Assembly (NCBI RefSeq): GCF_004564235.1
Contig: NZ_SOMN01000038.1
Span: forward strand, 1-51,704
DNA length: 51,704 nucleotides
Reading direction: 5' to 3'
Origin: Cohnella luojiensis
Lineage (GTDB): Bacteria > Bacillota > Bacilli > Paenibacillales > Paenibacillaceae
Both the position numbers and the translations under genes were made by a program. The notes under the pieces were generated by a model. It saw only the letters and a program-made list of their open reading frames with translations. It was not told the DNA's origin and did not search any database. Of the stretch, positions 18,187-26,553 are shown piece after piece (the first letter of the stretch is position 1; each line of letters opens with the position of its first letter).

Positions 18187-19161
18187 TTGCCCAATGATTT
18201 GTTCATCAAAGGTATGACATATGGATGGAACAGTTCCCGCGGTTCCTACAGGCAGCCCTATGCAATTGATTCTCTCCGAAAGCTGAAAGAGACCGGCAGC
18301 GAATGGATCGCATTATCCTTTTATACTTTACAAAATAACGTTTACTCGACAGAGATTCCATTTGATTACGGATTGACCATGACGGACCGGGATATCGAAC
18401 ATGCAGTAAAGGAGGCCAAAGCGCTCGGACTCAAAGTATGTCTTAAGCCGGTAGTCAATTCCAAGGACGGGATCTGGAGGGCGCATATCGGATTTCCCGA
18501 AGAAGCAGGGGCCGAGCCTTATTGGGACGCGTGGTTTCGCTCGTACGGCAATTTTCTGTGCCATTACGCTGAGCTTGCTCAGGAATTGAACTGCGAGATG
18601 TTCTGCATAGGCTGTGAAATGGTCAAGACAGAACCTAAAGATGAGCATTGGACGCGACTGATCGAACAGATTCGACAACTTTACGACGGTCCGATCGTTT
18701 ATAATGCGAACCACGGTTCGGAAGAACGAATCAAGTGGTTCGACCAAGTGGACCTGATCGGTACGAGCGCTTATTACCCGGTAGCTAATCAGCCTGGAGA
18801 CAGTGAGGAGGCAATGATTGCAAACTGGCTGCCGGTGCGCGACAAAATGGCTTTGCTTCATGAGAAGTTGGGCATTCCGGTCATTTTCATGGAAATAGGC
18901 TGCCGAAGCGCATTGGGATGCGCAACGATGCCCTGGGATTTTATGCACAAGGAGCTTCCATTTAATGAAGAGGAACAAGCTAACTTCTACAGCTCGGTCT
19001 TAAAGGTGTTCTGGGAAGAAACGTGGTTTGCCGGATTTTTCTGGTGGGACTGGAGCGTAAAGCTCTATGACCAGGAAGCGGCTAAATCCAATGTCGGATT
19101 TGATATATACGGCAAGAAAGCGGAACGGGTTCTGAAAGAATGGTATGGGAAACATAGATAA
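18187..19161 (+). CDS. GH113 beta-mannanase-like hydrolase, cytoplasmic
   Basis: A 324-residue protein matching the glycoside hydrolase family 113 pattern (the Alicyclobacillus ManA type, about 320 residues). It opens with FIKGMTYGWNSSRG; likely catalytic residues are Glu144 in FCIGCEMVKTE and Glu236 in IFMEIGCRS; the C-terminus has the GFFWWDWSVK aromatic strip. No signal peptide. TTG start at 18187 with AAAGGAGAG upstream. GH113 enzymes hydrolyse beta-1,4-mannosidic bonds, often in intracellular oligosaccharides, so it and the preceding GH26 enzyme probably divide the work by chain length. The precise specificity is inferred. Confidence 0.85.
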   Translation: MPNDLFIKGMTYGWNSSRGSYRQPYAIDSLRKLKETGSEWIALSFYTLQNNVYSTEIPFDYGLTMTDRDIEHAVKEAKALGLKVCLKPVVNSKDGIWRAHIGFPEEAGAEPYWDAWFRSYGNFLCHYAELAQELNCEMFCIGCEMVKTEPKDEHWTRLIEQIRQLYDGPIVYNANHGSEERIKWFDQVDLIGTSAYYPVANQPGDSEEAMIANWLPVRDKMALLHEKLGIPVIFMEIGCRSALGCATMPWDFMHKELPFNEEEQANFYSSVLKVFWEETWFAGFFWWDWSVKLYDQEAAKSNVGFDIYGKKAERVLKEWYGKHR

Positions 19162-19194
19162 TCCGGCGGTTTAAATAGAAGAGGAGATGTGTTC

Positions 19195-21360
19195 GTGACA
19201 CTGGCAAATCGACGGATTCATGTAAATCAGGTTGGCTATCGTCCATCTGATCCCAAGTATTTTATTGTTACCGATGCTTGCGAGCGGTTTGAGATTGTTG
19301 ACGAGACAAATGGCAGCCTTGCATTTACCGGTGAATTAACAGGACCGATTGCGGGTACTTCCAGCGGGGAAAACGTATTTCGGGGGGAGTTCTCTGAATT
19401 ACGTGCCGACGGTACCTACGTGGTACGTATTCCTGAAATAGGAAGATCCTACCCATTTATCGTAGCGCAAGATGTTTATAATGACGTTACAGACGCTTTG
19501 TTAAAAAGTTTTTATTTCCAGCGCTGCGGAATGGACTTGGAAATCCGCTACGCAGGGGTTTGGTCGCACAAAGCATGCCATCAGGCACATGGCTCTGTTC
19601 ACGGAAACAATTCGGAGCTGCTCCCGTCGTCCGGCGGCTGGCATGATGCTGGCGATTATGGGAAATACACGGTGGCTGCCGCGAAGGCTGTCGCAGATTT
19701 GATGCTTACTTACGAGTTCTTTCCTTCTCCGTTCGAACGGACGATGAATATTCCGGAGTCCGGCAACGGTGTGCCGGATATATTGAACGAGGTACGTTAC
19801 GAGCTGGAGTTTCTTTTCAGAATGCAGCGCTCTTCTGATGGTGCCGTCTATCATAAAGTAACAACGAAATCATTCCCGGGGCTCAGTGTAATGCCGGAAG
19901 ACGATACGGCGGAGCTAGTCTTCTCTCCCCATTCCTATGCGGCTACTGCGACTTTCGCGGCCGTAATGGCAATGGCTTCAAGGTTGTATCGTATGTTTGA
20001 CGCTTCATTTGCGGAAGAGTGTCTGAAAGCTGCAGAAAAGGCATGGAATTGGATTTGCGAAAACCCTACATCCGGAGGATTTATAAATCCTCCGGATATC
20101 CATACCGGCGAATATGGCGACACCGTCTTAGGCGACGAGAAGTATTGGGCCAGTGCGGAACTGTTCCGGACCACAGGTCGAGCAGTCTATCATGACGCGT
20201 TTCTATCGGCGTTAGAACAGCCTGACTTACTGCTCTACGAACTCGGTTGGGCGGATACTGCCGGTTACGGAACGCTGTCTTATTTGCTTGGCGGGCATGA
20301 CCATTCAAACCACGCAACCTATCAAAAGCTGATGAGAGGCTGGCATGAACAAGCAGATAAGTTAAGAGCCAGATGCGATAGCGACGGATACCAGATCACT
20401 TTGGCGCCGGATCAATACATCTGGGGAAGCAATATGGTCCTGATGAATCAGGCGATGCATCTGATCATCACGAAGCAGTTTACCGGGGATGACAAGTATG
20501 GAGATGCAGCGTTGAATCATCTGCACTATCTTCTCGGTTTGAACTCTATGGGCCTCAGTTATGTAACGGGTATCGGAAGCGATGCCGTAATGAATCCGCA
20601 TCATCGTCCATCTGTTGGCGATGGCATCCTTGAACCTGTCCCGGGCATGGTAGCCGGCGGACCTAATCGCAACTTGCAGGATGAGTACGCGAAGCGGACA
20701 CTCCAAGGATTGCCGCCGGCCAAATGCTTTGTCGATCACGAAGATAGTTACTCCACGAATGAGATGACCATTTATTGGAATTCGCCTGCCGTTTTTGTAA
20801 CAGCTTATTTTGATGGCTTGCGTTCGTTAGACATACGATCGATTAATAAGGAAGAGTATGCACGAGTTCATGCTTTTCAGTGTGAATATTTGGATCAAGA
20901 GAGCTTTAATGATTTCGTAAACAGAATCGAAATAAATCATGATTTATACCTAGCAGCGTTTATGGTAGATGAATTAGTCGGAATATGCTACGGGCACCCT
21001 TCGCATAAAGATGACTCATCTATTAATCTGCAAGGCATTGCCGTTAGTCATGAAGAGACAAAAAATTATTTGAGAACCGGAATCGGTTCAAAGCTGATCG
21101 CGAAATTTGAAGAAGCGGTCAAATCTAAAGGCTATAGAAAAATGGATCTCGGCGCTGCCGATGATCCGAAAGTTGAACATTTTTATATGAAAAATGGATT
21201 TTTGCCCTATGAATTAGTAGCAAAGGGTCCCCATCATGAAGAATACGAAAGAATTCCAATAAAAGACTATGAGAATGGTAAGATCACGCAGGAAGAAATG
21301 CGCAAAAAACATAACGCTAAAGAGGTTATCTTTATTTTTTCAAAAAACGTACTTCAGTAA
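19195..21360 (+). CDS. GH9 glycosidase fused in frame to a GNAT acetyltransferase domain
   Basis: A 721-residue chimera. Residues about 1-90 are a CelD-type Ig-like domain (IHVNQVGYRPSDPKYFIV). Residues about 95-542 are the GH9 barrel with the Asp pair in GGWHDAGDYGKY (D151, D154) and the acid Glu523 in STNEMTIYWNSPAVF. Residues about 543-721 are a GNAT domain (LDIRSINKEEYARVHAFQ, IGSKLIAKFEEAVKSKGYRK, HFYMKNGFLPYEL). GH9 proteins of this layout normally end just after the YFDGLRSL region. No stop lies between the halves, and the base composition turns AT-richer at about 20830. I infer a deletion that joined two genes. GTG 19195 is chosen because AGAGGAG is 8 bases upstream. No signal peptide: the GH9 part likely works on imported beta-glucan or glucomannan oligosaccharides. 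Confidence 0.85.
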   Translation: MTLANRRIHVNQVGYRPSDPKYFIVTDACERFEIVDETNGSLAFTGELTGPIAGTSSGENVFRGEFSELRADGTYVVRIPEIGRSYPFIVAQDVYNDVTDALLKSFYFQRCGMDLEIRYAGVWSHKACHQAHGSVHGNNSELLPSSGGWHDAGDYGKYTVAAAKAVADLMLTYEFFPSPFERTMNIPESGNGVPDILNEVRYELEFLFRMQRSSDGAVYHKVTTKSFPGLSVMPEDDTAELVFSPHSYAATATFAAVMAMASRLYRMFDASFAEECLKAAEKAWNWICENPTSGGFINPPDIHTGEYGDTVLGDEKYWASAELFRTTGRAVYHDAFLSALEQPDLLLYELGWADTAGYGTLSYLLGGHDHSNHATYQKLMRGWHEQADKLRARCDSDGYQITLAPDQYIWGSNMVLMNQAMHLIITKQFTGDDKYGDAALNHLHYLLGLNSMGLSYVTGIGSDAVMNPHHRPSVGDGILEPVPGMVAGGPNRNLQDEYAKRTLQGLPPAKCFVDHEDSYSTNEMTIYWNSPAVFVTAYFDGLRSLDIRSINKEEYARVHAFQCEYLDQESFNDFVNRIEINHDLYLAAFMVDELVGICYGHPSHKDDSSINLQGIAVSHEETKNYLRTGIGSKLIAKFEEAVKSKGYRKMDLGAADDPKVEHFYMKNGFLPYELVAKGPHHEEYERIPIKDYENGKITQEEMRKKHNAKEVIFIFSKNVLQ

Positions 21361-21700
21361 TATCGGAAGCTTCAGCCGTACGTATTTACGTAACTCTTAT
21401 TTGTAATATTTGCACGCAATTCCCGCTTTGTTATTAGGCGGGGGTTATTTTTTTACCGGCGTTTGCCTGTTATTCAACACTTTCTGTTCATTAGCACACT
21501 ACAGACGGGCGTGGCATTCCACTGGAGACTGGCTATAAGCTGTACAGAATCTTACTTTCAGAATAAGAATATCCGTGAGCTCGATATGTTACATAACTAC
21601 GTTTCCTTACGTCTAAATTCATTGCACTTAACATACATAAATATTGAATAAGTATATAAAGATATGTTACGCTAAAAAAAATAGGTGAGGAGGATAAACG
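21361..21700 (+). terminator. Gene-free stretch with operon terminator at 21422-21452
   Basis: CCCGC (21422-21426) pairs with GCGGG (21438-21442) and a T-rich run follows (21445-21453), a plausible end for the glycan operon transcript. The rest (21460-21690) shows no protein that I can support. TTGCAC at 21622 with TATAAA or TATGTT further on might be a promoter for the SDR stub. Confidence 0.6.
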
Positions 21701-21826
21701 ATGACTATATTAGTAACGGGAGCAACAGGTAACATCGGTCGTCATATAGTCGACCAGCTTGTCCAGAAAAAAAATAAAGGAGGCTCTATCGATGAGTGTC
21801 AGTTTAAACTGGATTTCAGCAGGTAA
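21701..21826 (+). pseudogene. 5' stub of an NmrA/SDR-type NAD(P)-binding protein gene
   Basis: ATG at 21701 with GAGGAGGATAAACG in front begins MTILVTGATGNIGRHIVDQL, the classic Rossmann G-x-x-G-x-x-G start of NmrA-like/atypical SDR proteins (usually about 280 residues). After about 23 codons the sequence changes into the ribosome site and start of the Rieske gene and the frame ends at 21824. The rest of the gene is gone, most likely by a deletion that placed the Rieske gene behind the SDR gene's promoter. Confidence 0.7.
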
Positions 21827-23555
21827 TTTGGAAGCGCTTAAACAAGAGACCGCAAAGGTTATACGAGGCGGTATCGCTGTTTTTTATCATGAAGACCAAG
21901 TATACGCGGTGGACAACCGCTGCCCGCATTTAGGCTTTCCGCTCCATATGGGGAGCTTGTGCGACGGGATTTTGACGTGCCATTGGCATCATGCCCGGTT
22001 TGACATCTGCAGCGGGGGTACGCTTGATCCGTGGGCGGACGATGTTCCGTCGTATGAAGTACGGGTCGACGGCGGCGAAGTGTGGGTAAATCCGGTTTCC
22101 AGAAGAACGGAAGGTACGGAAAAATATAAGCATAGACTGAAAGAAGGACTCGAGCAAAATATCGGCATCGTCATCGCGAAAGCGGTCGTCGGACTGATCG
22201 AAGCGGGAGTGCCGGAGCAGGACATCGCCCGCATTGGCATTGAATTCGGCACGACATATGGTACGGGCTGGAACGCCGGACTTACGATTCTTACCGCGAT
22301 GACGCAAAGCGTCGACAAGCTGGACAAGAACGGCAAAATACTCGCCTTGTACCAAGGCCTTGTCCATGTCGCTCGAGGCAGCTCGGGTAGAGGAACCCGT
22401 CACTTGCTGTCGGCGCTGCCGACGGCGGACGTGCCGTTCGATCGGTTGACCGAGTGGTATCGCAGTTGCATAGAGGTGCGGGATACGCAGGGCGCTGAGA
22501 AAGTGCTGATCACCGCCATTATGAAAGGCATTGATACGAAGCGGCTGTCGGAAATGATGCTTGTCGCCGCAACAGATCACTTTTACTTGGACGGCGGGCA
22601 TATGTTCGATTTCCACAGCAAAGCTTTTGAGGCGCTGGATTGGGCGGAGGTGTCGCAAAAGGAGAGGATTTTAACTTCGCTCGTACCGATGATGGCTCGT
22701 CCGACACGGAGCGAGGAGCTTCACCAGTGGCAGGCGCCGCTGAACCTCGTAGAGCCGATCAAGCAAGTGGTCAACGAGCTGGAGCAGAATGCGGCGCAGG
22801 CGAAGCTCGCCGGGGGGTCTAAGAATGCGAGGCTATCTGCTGATACGGAAGAGCAATTGCTGCAGCAGTTGCTGAGCGATACTCCGGAGCAGACGATCGC
22901 TTTGCTGCGCGACCTGCTCATCGCGGGAACGGCTCCGGCGCAATTGGCGCAGCTCGTTGCTTTGGCCGCCGCGGAACGGATCGTTCGTTTCCATACGCAG
23001 AACGATTTCGGCGATTGGATTGCAGTACTCCATACGTTCACTTATGCTCACGCCGTGCATGAAAGGCTGCTGCAATCGGATGAGCCGCTGCTGCAGCGGG
23101 CGATTTTTCACGGAGCCGTCAGCGTATATCTTGACCGTTTCTTAAACGTGCCGACAGCCGCACGTCCGAAGCCGTCCGGCTCAGCCGCGTCGGCCAACCA
23201 TCAGGAACTGCTCGATTTGCTTGATTTGCGCCAGCAGATCGGACCGGCCGCGCAATGGGTGATGGACTACATTCATGGCGGTGGTGAGCCGGGAGCGCTG
23301 CTTAACACGCTTGGCCATGCGCTGTTGCGGGAGGATGCGGAATTCCATTCTTTCCAAATGTATGAAGCCGCAGTGGCCGAATACGACCGCTGGCAAGCGG
23401 CGGCAGGCTCATTTGCGGAGAAGGCCAAAGAAACGATGCTGCTTGCTTGCACCCGATATTTGGCGGCACACGCACCAACCGCGCGCGAGCTCCCACATAC
23501 AGCTAAAATTGCCCAGAGGCTGCATAAAGGCGAACGGTTGTTTGAAGAAGAATAG
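21792..23555 (+). CDS. Rieske [2Fe-2S] protein with large uncharacterised C-terminal domain
   Basis: A 587-residue protein. Residues 1-105 form a Rieske ferredoxin domain with the cluster ligands C44-x-H46 (CPHLGFPLHMG) and C63-x-x-H66 (CHWHHARFD). The remaining ~480 residues are mainly helical, rich in Ala/Leu, and contain VAATDHFYLDGGHMFDFHSK; I do not recognise a named enzyme domain there, and no mononuclear-iron 2-His-1-carboxylate oxygenase motif was found. ATG 21792 has AAAGGAGG 8 bases upstream; the frame is open 11 codons further up inside the SDR stub. It is not followed by a reductase gene. A redox-linked function is likely; the reaction is unknown. Confidence 0.8.
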   Translation: MSVSLNWISAGNLEALKQETAKVIRGGIAVFYHEDQVYAVDNRCPHLGFPLHMGSLCDGILTCHWHHARFDICSGGTLDPWADDVPSYEVRVDGGEVWVNPVSRRTEGTEKYKHRLKEGLEQNIGIVIAKAVVGLIEAGVPEQDIARIGIEFGTTYGTGWNAGLTILTAMTQSVDKLDKNGKILALYQGLVHVARGSSGRGTRHLLSALPTADVPFDRLTEWYRSCIEVRDTQGAEKVLITAIMKGIDTKRLSEMMLVAATDHFYLDGGHMFDFHSKAFEALDWAEVSQKERILTSLVPMMARPTRSEELHQWQAPLNLVEPIKQVVNELEQNAAQAKLAGGSKNARLSADTEEQLLQQLLSDTPEQTIALLRDLLIAGTAPAQLAQLVALAAAERIVRFHTQNDFGDWIAVLHTFTYAHAVHERLLQSDEPLLQRAIFHGAVSVYLDRFLNVPTAARPKPSGSAASANHQELLDLLDLRQQIGPAAQWVMDYIHGGGEPGALLNTLGHALLREDAEFHSFQMYEAAVAEYDRWQAAAGSFAEKAKETMLLACTRYLAAHAPTARELPHTAKIAQRLHKGERLFEEE

Positions 23556-23566
23556 CAGATGGTCAC

Positions 23567-23606
23567 ACCAGCTGGATCGTAGGAGCGCTTCGGCTGGTCC
23601 CTTTTA
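23567..23606 (+). terminator. Possible terminator of the Rieske gene
   Basis: ACCAGC (23567-23572) pairs with GCTGGT (23593-23598), followed by CCCTTTT. The loop is long (20 bases), so the terminator is weak. Confidence 0.4.
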
Positions 23607-23607
23607 A

Positions 23608-23889
23608 ACTAATTTACCTAATCAAGTTAAACATGGCTCTCGATTAGTGGGAAGATGGATGGCTCCTAATACGGATACGACCACTGAAATATTCGCTATT
23701 TGGGAGTATGACAGCTATGAAAGGTATAAAGAAATAGAATCCAATGTCAGGAGTGACATTGAACATGTACAAAGAGTAAATAAATGGTATGAAAATAATA
23801 GTGGTAGAGATTTTGTGTACATGGAGTATGTAATTGAAGTTAAAAATGAGCAGTTATTTTCAACTTTAGGGGTTACGAATGGACATTGA
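23608..23889 (+). pseudogene. 5'-truncated NIPSNAP-family protein gene
   Basis: The frame is open from 23608 and reads LPNQVKHGSRLVGRW, EIFAIWEYDSYERYKEIE and VRSDIEHVQRVNKWYE, the typical second half of short NIPSNAP-family proteins (about 100-110 residues). The first ~25 residues are missing: a stop lies directly upstream and no ribosome site precedes the GTG at 23647. The 80-codon frame could still be translated from that GTG but is probably a relic. It ends overlapping the start of the next small gene. Confidence 0.6.
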
Positions 23890-24154
23890 ATGGATTAATG
23901 AGAAATACAAGGAAGCTAATAGAATAATGGACTCCGATTGGGAAGTTTATCAATGGGCGGATTCACTTTATCCTGACTTTGGAGGGGGTCTAAGAGTTAA
24001 CGTTGGGTACGCGACTCCAGATTATAAAGTTTACGCATATTTATTCGAGCATCTTCCGACATGGGCAAGCTTCAACAATTCAAAAATTAAGGTGCATACT
24101 TCACATGATTTAATAGATGGGAAGAAGATATTTAAAATCTGGATAACAGTCTGA
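23879..24154 (+). CDS. Small hypothetical protein
   Basis: A 91-residue soluble protein, not recognised. It is acidic and aromatic-rich at the front (MDIEWINEKYKEANRIMDSD) and beta-like in the second half (YKVYAYLFEHLPTWASFNN). ATG at 23879 has AGGGG seven bases upstream and overlaps the end of the NIPSNAP relic by 11 bases. It lies at the head of the AT-rich patchwork region; no partner gene is evident. Confidence 0.5.
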   Translation: MDIEWINEKYKEANRIMDSDWEVYQWADSLYPDFGGGLRVNVGYATPDYKVYAYLFEHLPTWASFNNSKIKVHTSHDLIDGKKIFKIWITV

Positions 24155-24191
24155 ATCATTTGGCAATTACAGACTAGGAGGATCCAAAAAG

Positions 24192-24759
24192 ATGGAAACA
24201 GCCTTATCAACGATGCGCTTAGAAACAGAACGCCTTATCATTCGTCCTTACATTAAAGCGACATGACGGAATCTTTTGAACTAATGCAAAATTCGGAGTT
24301 GTTCACTTACATGCATTTAAGTGTCTTAACGTTTGAAGATTATAAAAGAGTGTTCAAGTGGTTGATGAACAGCTACAGTACACCTTTCGATATATGCCGT
24401 TATAATATTCGTTCGCGATTCGTAGCAAATCAACAGGAGACTTTATAGGATGGTGCGGTGTAGGGGTACTTGATTTTAGTGTAACTGACAAAGAATTGTA
24501 CTATTTGATTGGTCGTGACTATTGGGGTAACGGCTACGCAACTGAAGCTTCTTCAGCGTTGACTGCATACGCATTTGATGTTATTGGACTCGATCGACTA
24601 TACGCCAAGGCTGATCCAAGGAACAAGGCGTCGTTGAAAATTTTCGAGAAGCTAGGCTTTGAGTTTGACCGCATACTTGCGGGGCTGACAAGCGATAACG
24701 AAGAATGTAATGGTGAGCTGATGCACGTACTCACGAAAGAACGTTTTATTGAGCGAAAA
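24192..24759 (+). pseudogene. Frameshifted RimJ/RimL-type GNAT acetyltransferase
   Basis: ATG 24192 (AGGAGG upstream) begins LETERLIIRPYIK and stops at TGA 24264-24266. The next frame resumes at 24260 with DMTESFELMQNSELFTYMHL, and a third shift near 24390-24405 leads into TGDFIGWCGVGVLDF and IGRDYWGNGYATEAS...ASLKIFEKLGFEFDR, the acetyl-CoA-binding core and C-terminus. All three pieces together make one complete RimJ/RimL-like protein, so the gene carries at least two frameshifts and is dead. Its last frame runs without a stop into a P-loop fragment. Confidence 0.8.
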
Positions 24760-24945
24760 ATGGACTTGATCGTAACAGGTTCTAGTGGATCGGGAAAAAC
24801 CTACGTTATCAATGAACTGCGAAAAATATGCCAGATTTCGATATCTTTGATCGATAGTCTCCGCGAGTTAGGTGTTACGGATGAGCAACAAATCCACGAA
24901 CGATCTCATTGCCGGTACCTCCAGAATGCTGCTTTTAGTCTTTAG
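24760..24945 (+). pseudogene. P-loop NTPase/kinase fragment
   Basis: The frame continuing from the GNAT relic reads MDLIVTGSSGSGKTYVINEL, a beta-strand plus Walker A motif (GSSGSGKT), the start of a small nucleotide kinase-like or ATP-binding protein. It degenerates after about 30 residues: shifting the frame near 24830 gives MPDFDIFD, which looks like the genuine continuation. It stops at 24945. A truncated, frameshifted relic. Confidence 0.55.
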
Positions 24946-24947
24946 GG

Positions 24948-25199
24948 CTATTGGGGAGAGGGATTTGGAATAAGCAAATAATGACCCTGACGAAGCGCAA
25001 GATACATTTCTTTGTACTTGTTAGCTTCATCTTCCGCATCTATAAGTCTTCCGCTAAGTTCGTTCAGTTCGATACGCAACCTAACTATTTCCTCTTGTAG
25101 TTTTTGGTTATCAGTTACTTTGAGGCGATATGCAGCCATTAAGCTTAAATCTTCAATCTCGCTTTGGAAATTTAGTTTTTTCGCTGCTATTTTCGTCAT
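24948..25199 (-). CDS. Small coiled-coil protein, hypothetical
   Basis: An 83-residue charged protein with a continuous heptad-like helix over about residues 30-70 (LQEEIVRLRIELNELSGRLI, DAEDEANKYKEMYLAL). ATG at 25199 on the minus strand has GAGAAGGATG upstream, and a promoter-like ATGACA/TATATT pair lies further up. No family recognised; a small dimeric or structural coiled coil is all that can be said. It is oriented against its neighbours. Confidence 0.5.
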   Translation of the reverse strand: MTKIAAKKLNFQSEIEDLSLMAAYRLKVTDNQKLQEEIVRLRIELNELSGRLIDAEDEANKYKEMYLALRQGHYLLIPNPSPQ

Positions 25200-25240
25200 G
25201 ATGCATCATCCTTCTCGTTTAGTTAAAATTTGCCTATCTT

Positions 25241-25268
25241 AATATAATATTCGATATGCTTTTGTCAT
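25241..25268 (-). promoter_or_regulatory. Candidate promoter of the coiled-coil gene
   Basis: On the minus strand ATGACA (25263-25268) and TATATT (25241-25246) are 16 bases apart, about 45 bases upstream of the ATG at 25199. Confidence 0.35.
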
Positions 25269-25335
25269 TTGAGGGGGTTGAAGCTGTTCAAACATTCATA
25301 AATATGATATTTATTTAAGTGTAAGGTGTAAAGAT

Positions 25336-25632
25336 ATGGAAAACATAACTATTATTAAGGATGGAAATATTGAGCAGTGTAGAGAGCTGTGCAACGAACT
25401 AATGGCATTTCAAAAATCAATGGCTACAATTGGGCCAGAGATCTTTGACGCAATGAACTTTGACACTAGAATGAAAAAAAGCTATGAAAGTGCGATAGAT
25501 AGTCAGGTAATCGTTGTTAAGGACAACGGTTTTCCTGTCGGGTATGTTTTCTCTACTATAGAAAATATTGAAAGCAGCAAGAACACTGTCCCAGAATGGG
25601 CTCCCGTTGAAAATATTGAACATTACGAGTAA
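25336..25632 (+). pseudogene. 3'-truncated GNAT acetyltransferase
   Basis: ATG 25336 with AAGGTG upstream starts a GNAT-like N-terminal half (ITIIKDGNIEQCRELCNELM, then VIVVKDNGFPVGYVFSTIEN). The 98-residue product stops at EHYE, before the acetyl-CoA-binding Q/R-x-x-G-x-G/A motif that the fold needs; full-length relatives are about 170-190 residues. It is either a relic or a non-catalytic remnant. Confidence 0.6.
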
Positions 25633-25700
25633 ATAATGATTTGTACACTTGTCCTATAAATTTGTTGTTTCCCCACCGTAAATACGGAAGGATACGGAAT

Positions 25701-26534
25701 ATGTTGCCTATTGGCGTTGACTTAACTATGCGAGAGTTATGCAGTGCATTGCATACTCAATTGGCAGACAACTTAGAAACAGTTTATGTCTATGGTTCAA
25801 CTGCACTTGGGGCGTACATTGAAGATTCTAGCGACATTGACTTTCTAGTTTTAATCAGACGCCCCCTAACCCAGTTAGAAGTACAGGCAATTTCTGATGT
25901 GCATGAAGAAGTTGAAAAGGCAATTCCTGGTACGGACATCATGGGCTCGTATATTTGCAGAGAGGATCTTGGCAAATCCTACACAGATATCCCTGTTTAT
26001 GCTTCGTATTACAATAAAAAAATTCATACTAACGGTACAGGAGCAGATATAAATCCGATTACGTTGTGGGTTCTTCGAAAGCATGGAATTTGTGTCTTTG
26101 GGGATGATTTGCCCTTCGAATATGACACGTCACTGGACGAATTGTTAAAATACGTTATAAACAACATGAATACTTATTGGACTAGCTGGATAGATCGGTT
26201 AGAGAGCAAACTTGAAACGATTGCCATACAAAATCACTCTGAGGTAGAACAATTAGACGATGCAGTTGAATGGTGTACTCTTGGAATGCTGAGACAACTC
26301 TACACGATTGAGGAACGGGATATCACAAGCAAAATCGGTGCGGGCGAATATGGACTTAAAAAATTGCCAGAACGATGGCATGAGTTGATAAGAGAAGCGA
26401 TCGCAATAAAACGGCGGAAACCAATGCCTCTATATTCGTCACAAGCGACTCGACTAAAAGACTTAGTGGAGCTGCTACGGTTCATTCATACTGAATGCAA
26501 CCGGCAATTTGAACAGTGGCTTGAAAACAAATGA
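25701..26534 (+). CDS. Aminoglycoside nucleotidyltransferase-like protein (ANT(9)/AadA type)
   Basis: A 277-residue protein of the AadA/ANT(9) group. The nucleotidyltransferase signature is intact: GSTALGAYIEDSSDIDFLV (G-S-x-x-x-G... D-x-D metal ligands). The C-terminal helical DUF4111-like part (residues about 150-270, DAVEWCTLGMLRQLYTIEER, RRKPMPLYSSQATRLKDLVE) resembles the substrate-binding half of ANT(3'')/ANT(9) enzymes. These transfer AMP to streptomycin or spectinomycin; chromosomal homologues in soil bacteria vary in activity. ATG 25701 (GGAAGGA upstream) is preferred over the open frame extending back to 25641. It is a monocistronic gene in an AT-rich patch. Confidence 0.82.
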   Translation: MLPIGVDLTMRELCSALHTQLADNLETVYVYGSTALGAYIEDSSDIDFLVLIRRPLTQLEVQAISDVHEEVEKAIPGTDIMGSYICREDLGKSYTDIPVYASYYNKKIHTNGTGADINPITLWVLRKHGICVFGDDLPFEYDTSLDELLKYVINNMNTYWTSWIDRLESKLETIAIQNHSEVEQLDDAVEWCTLGMLRQLYTIEERDITSKIGAGEYGLKKLPERWHELIREAIAIKRRKPMPLYSSQATRLKDLVELLRFIHTECNRQFEQWLENK

Positions 26535-26553
26535 AATTAAGGAGTCGAGTAGA

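Noticed and set aside
21463..21651. A 62-codon frame in the gap after the glycan operon
   Set aside because: No ribosome site and no protein-like pattern; the region is more likely non-coding.
22721..23111. Minus-strand frames inside the Rieske gene
   Set aside because: GC-rich shadow frames opposite a clear protein-coding gene.
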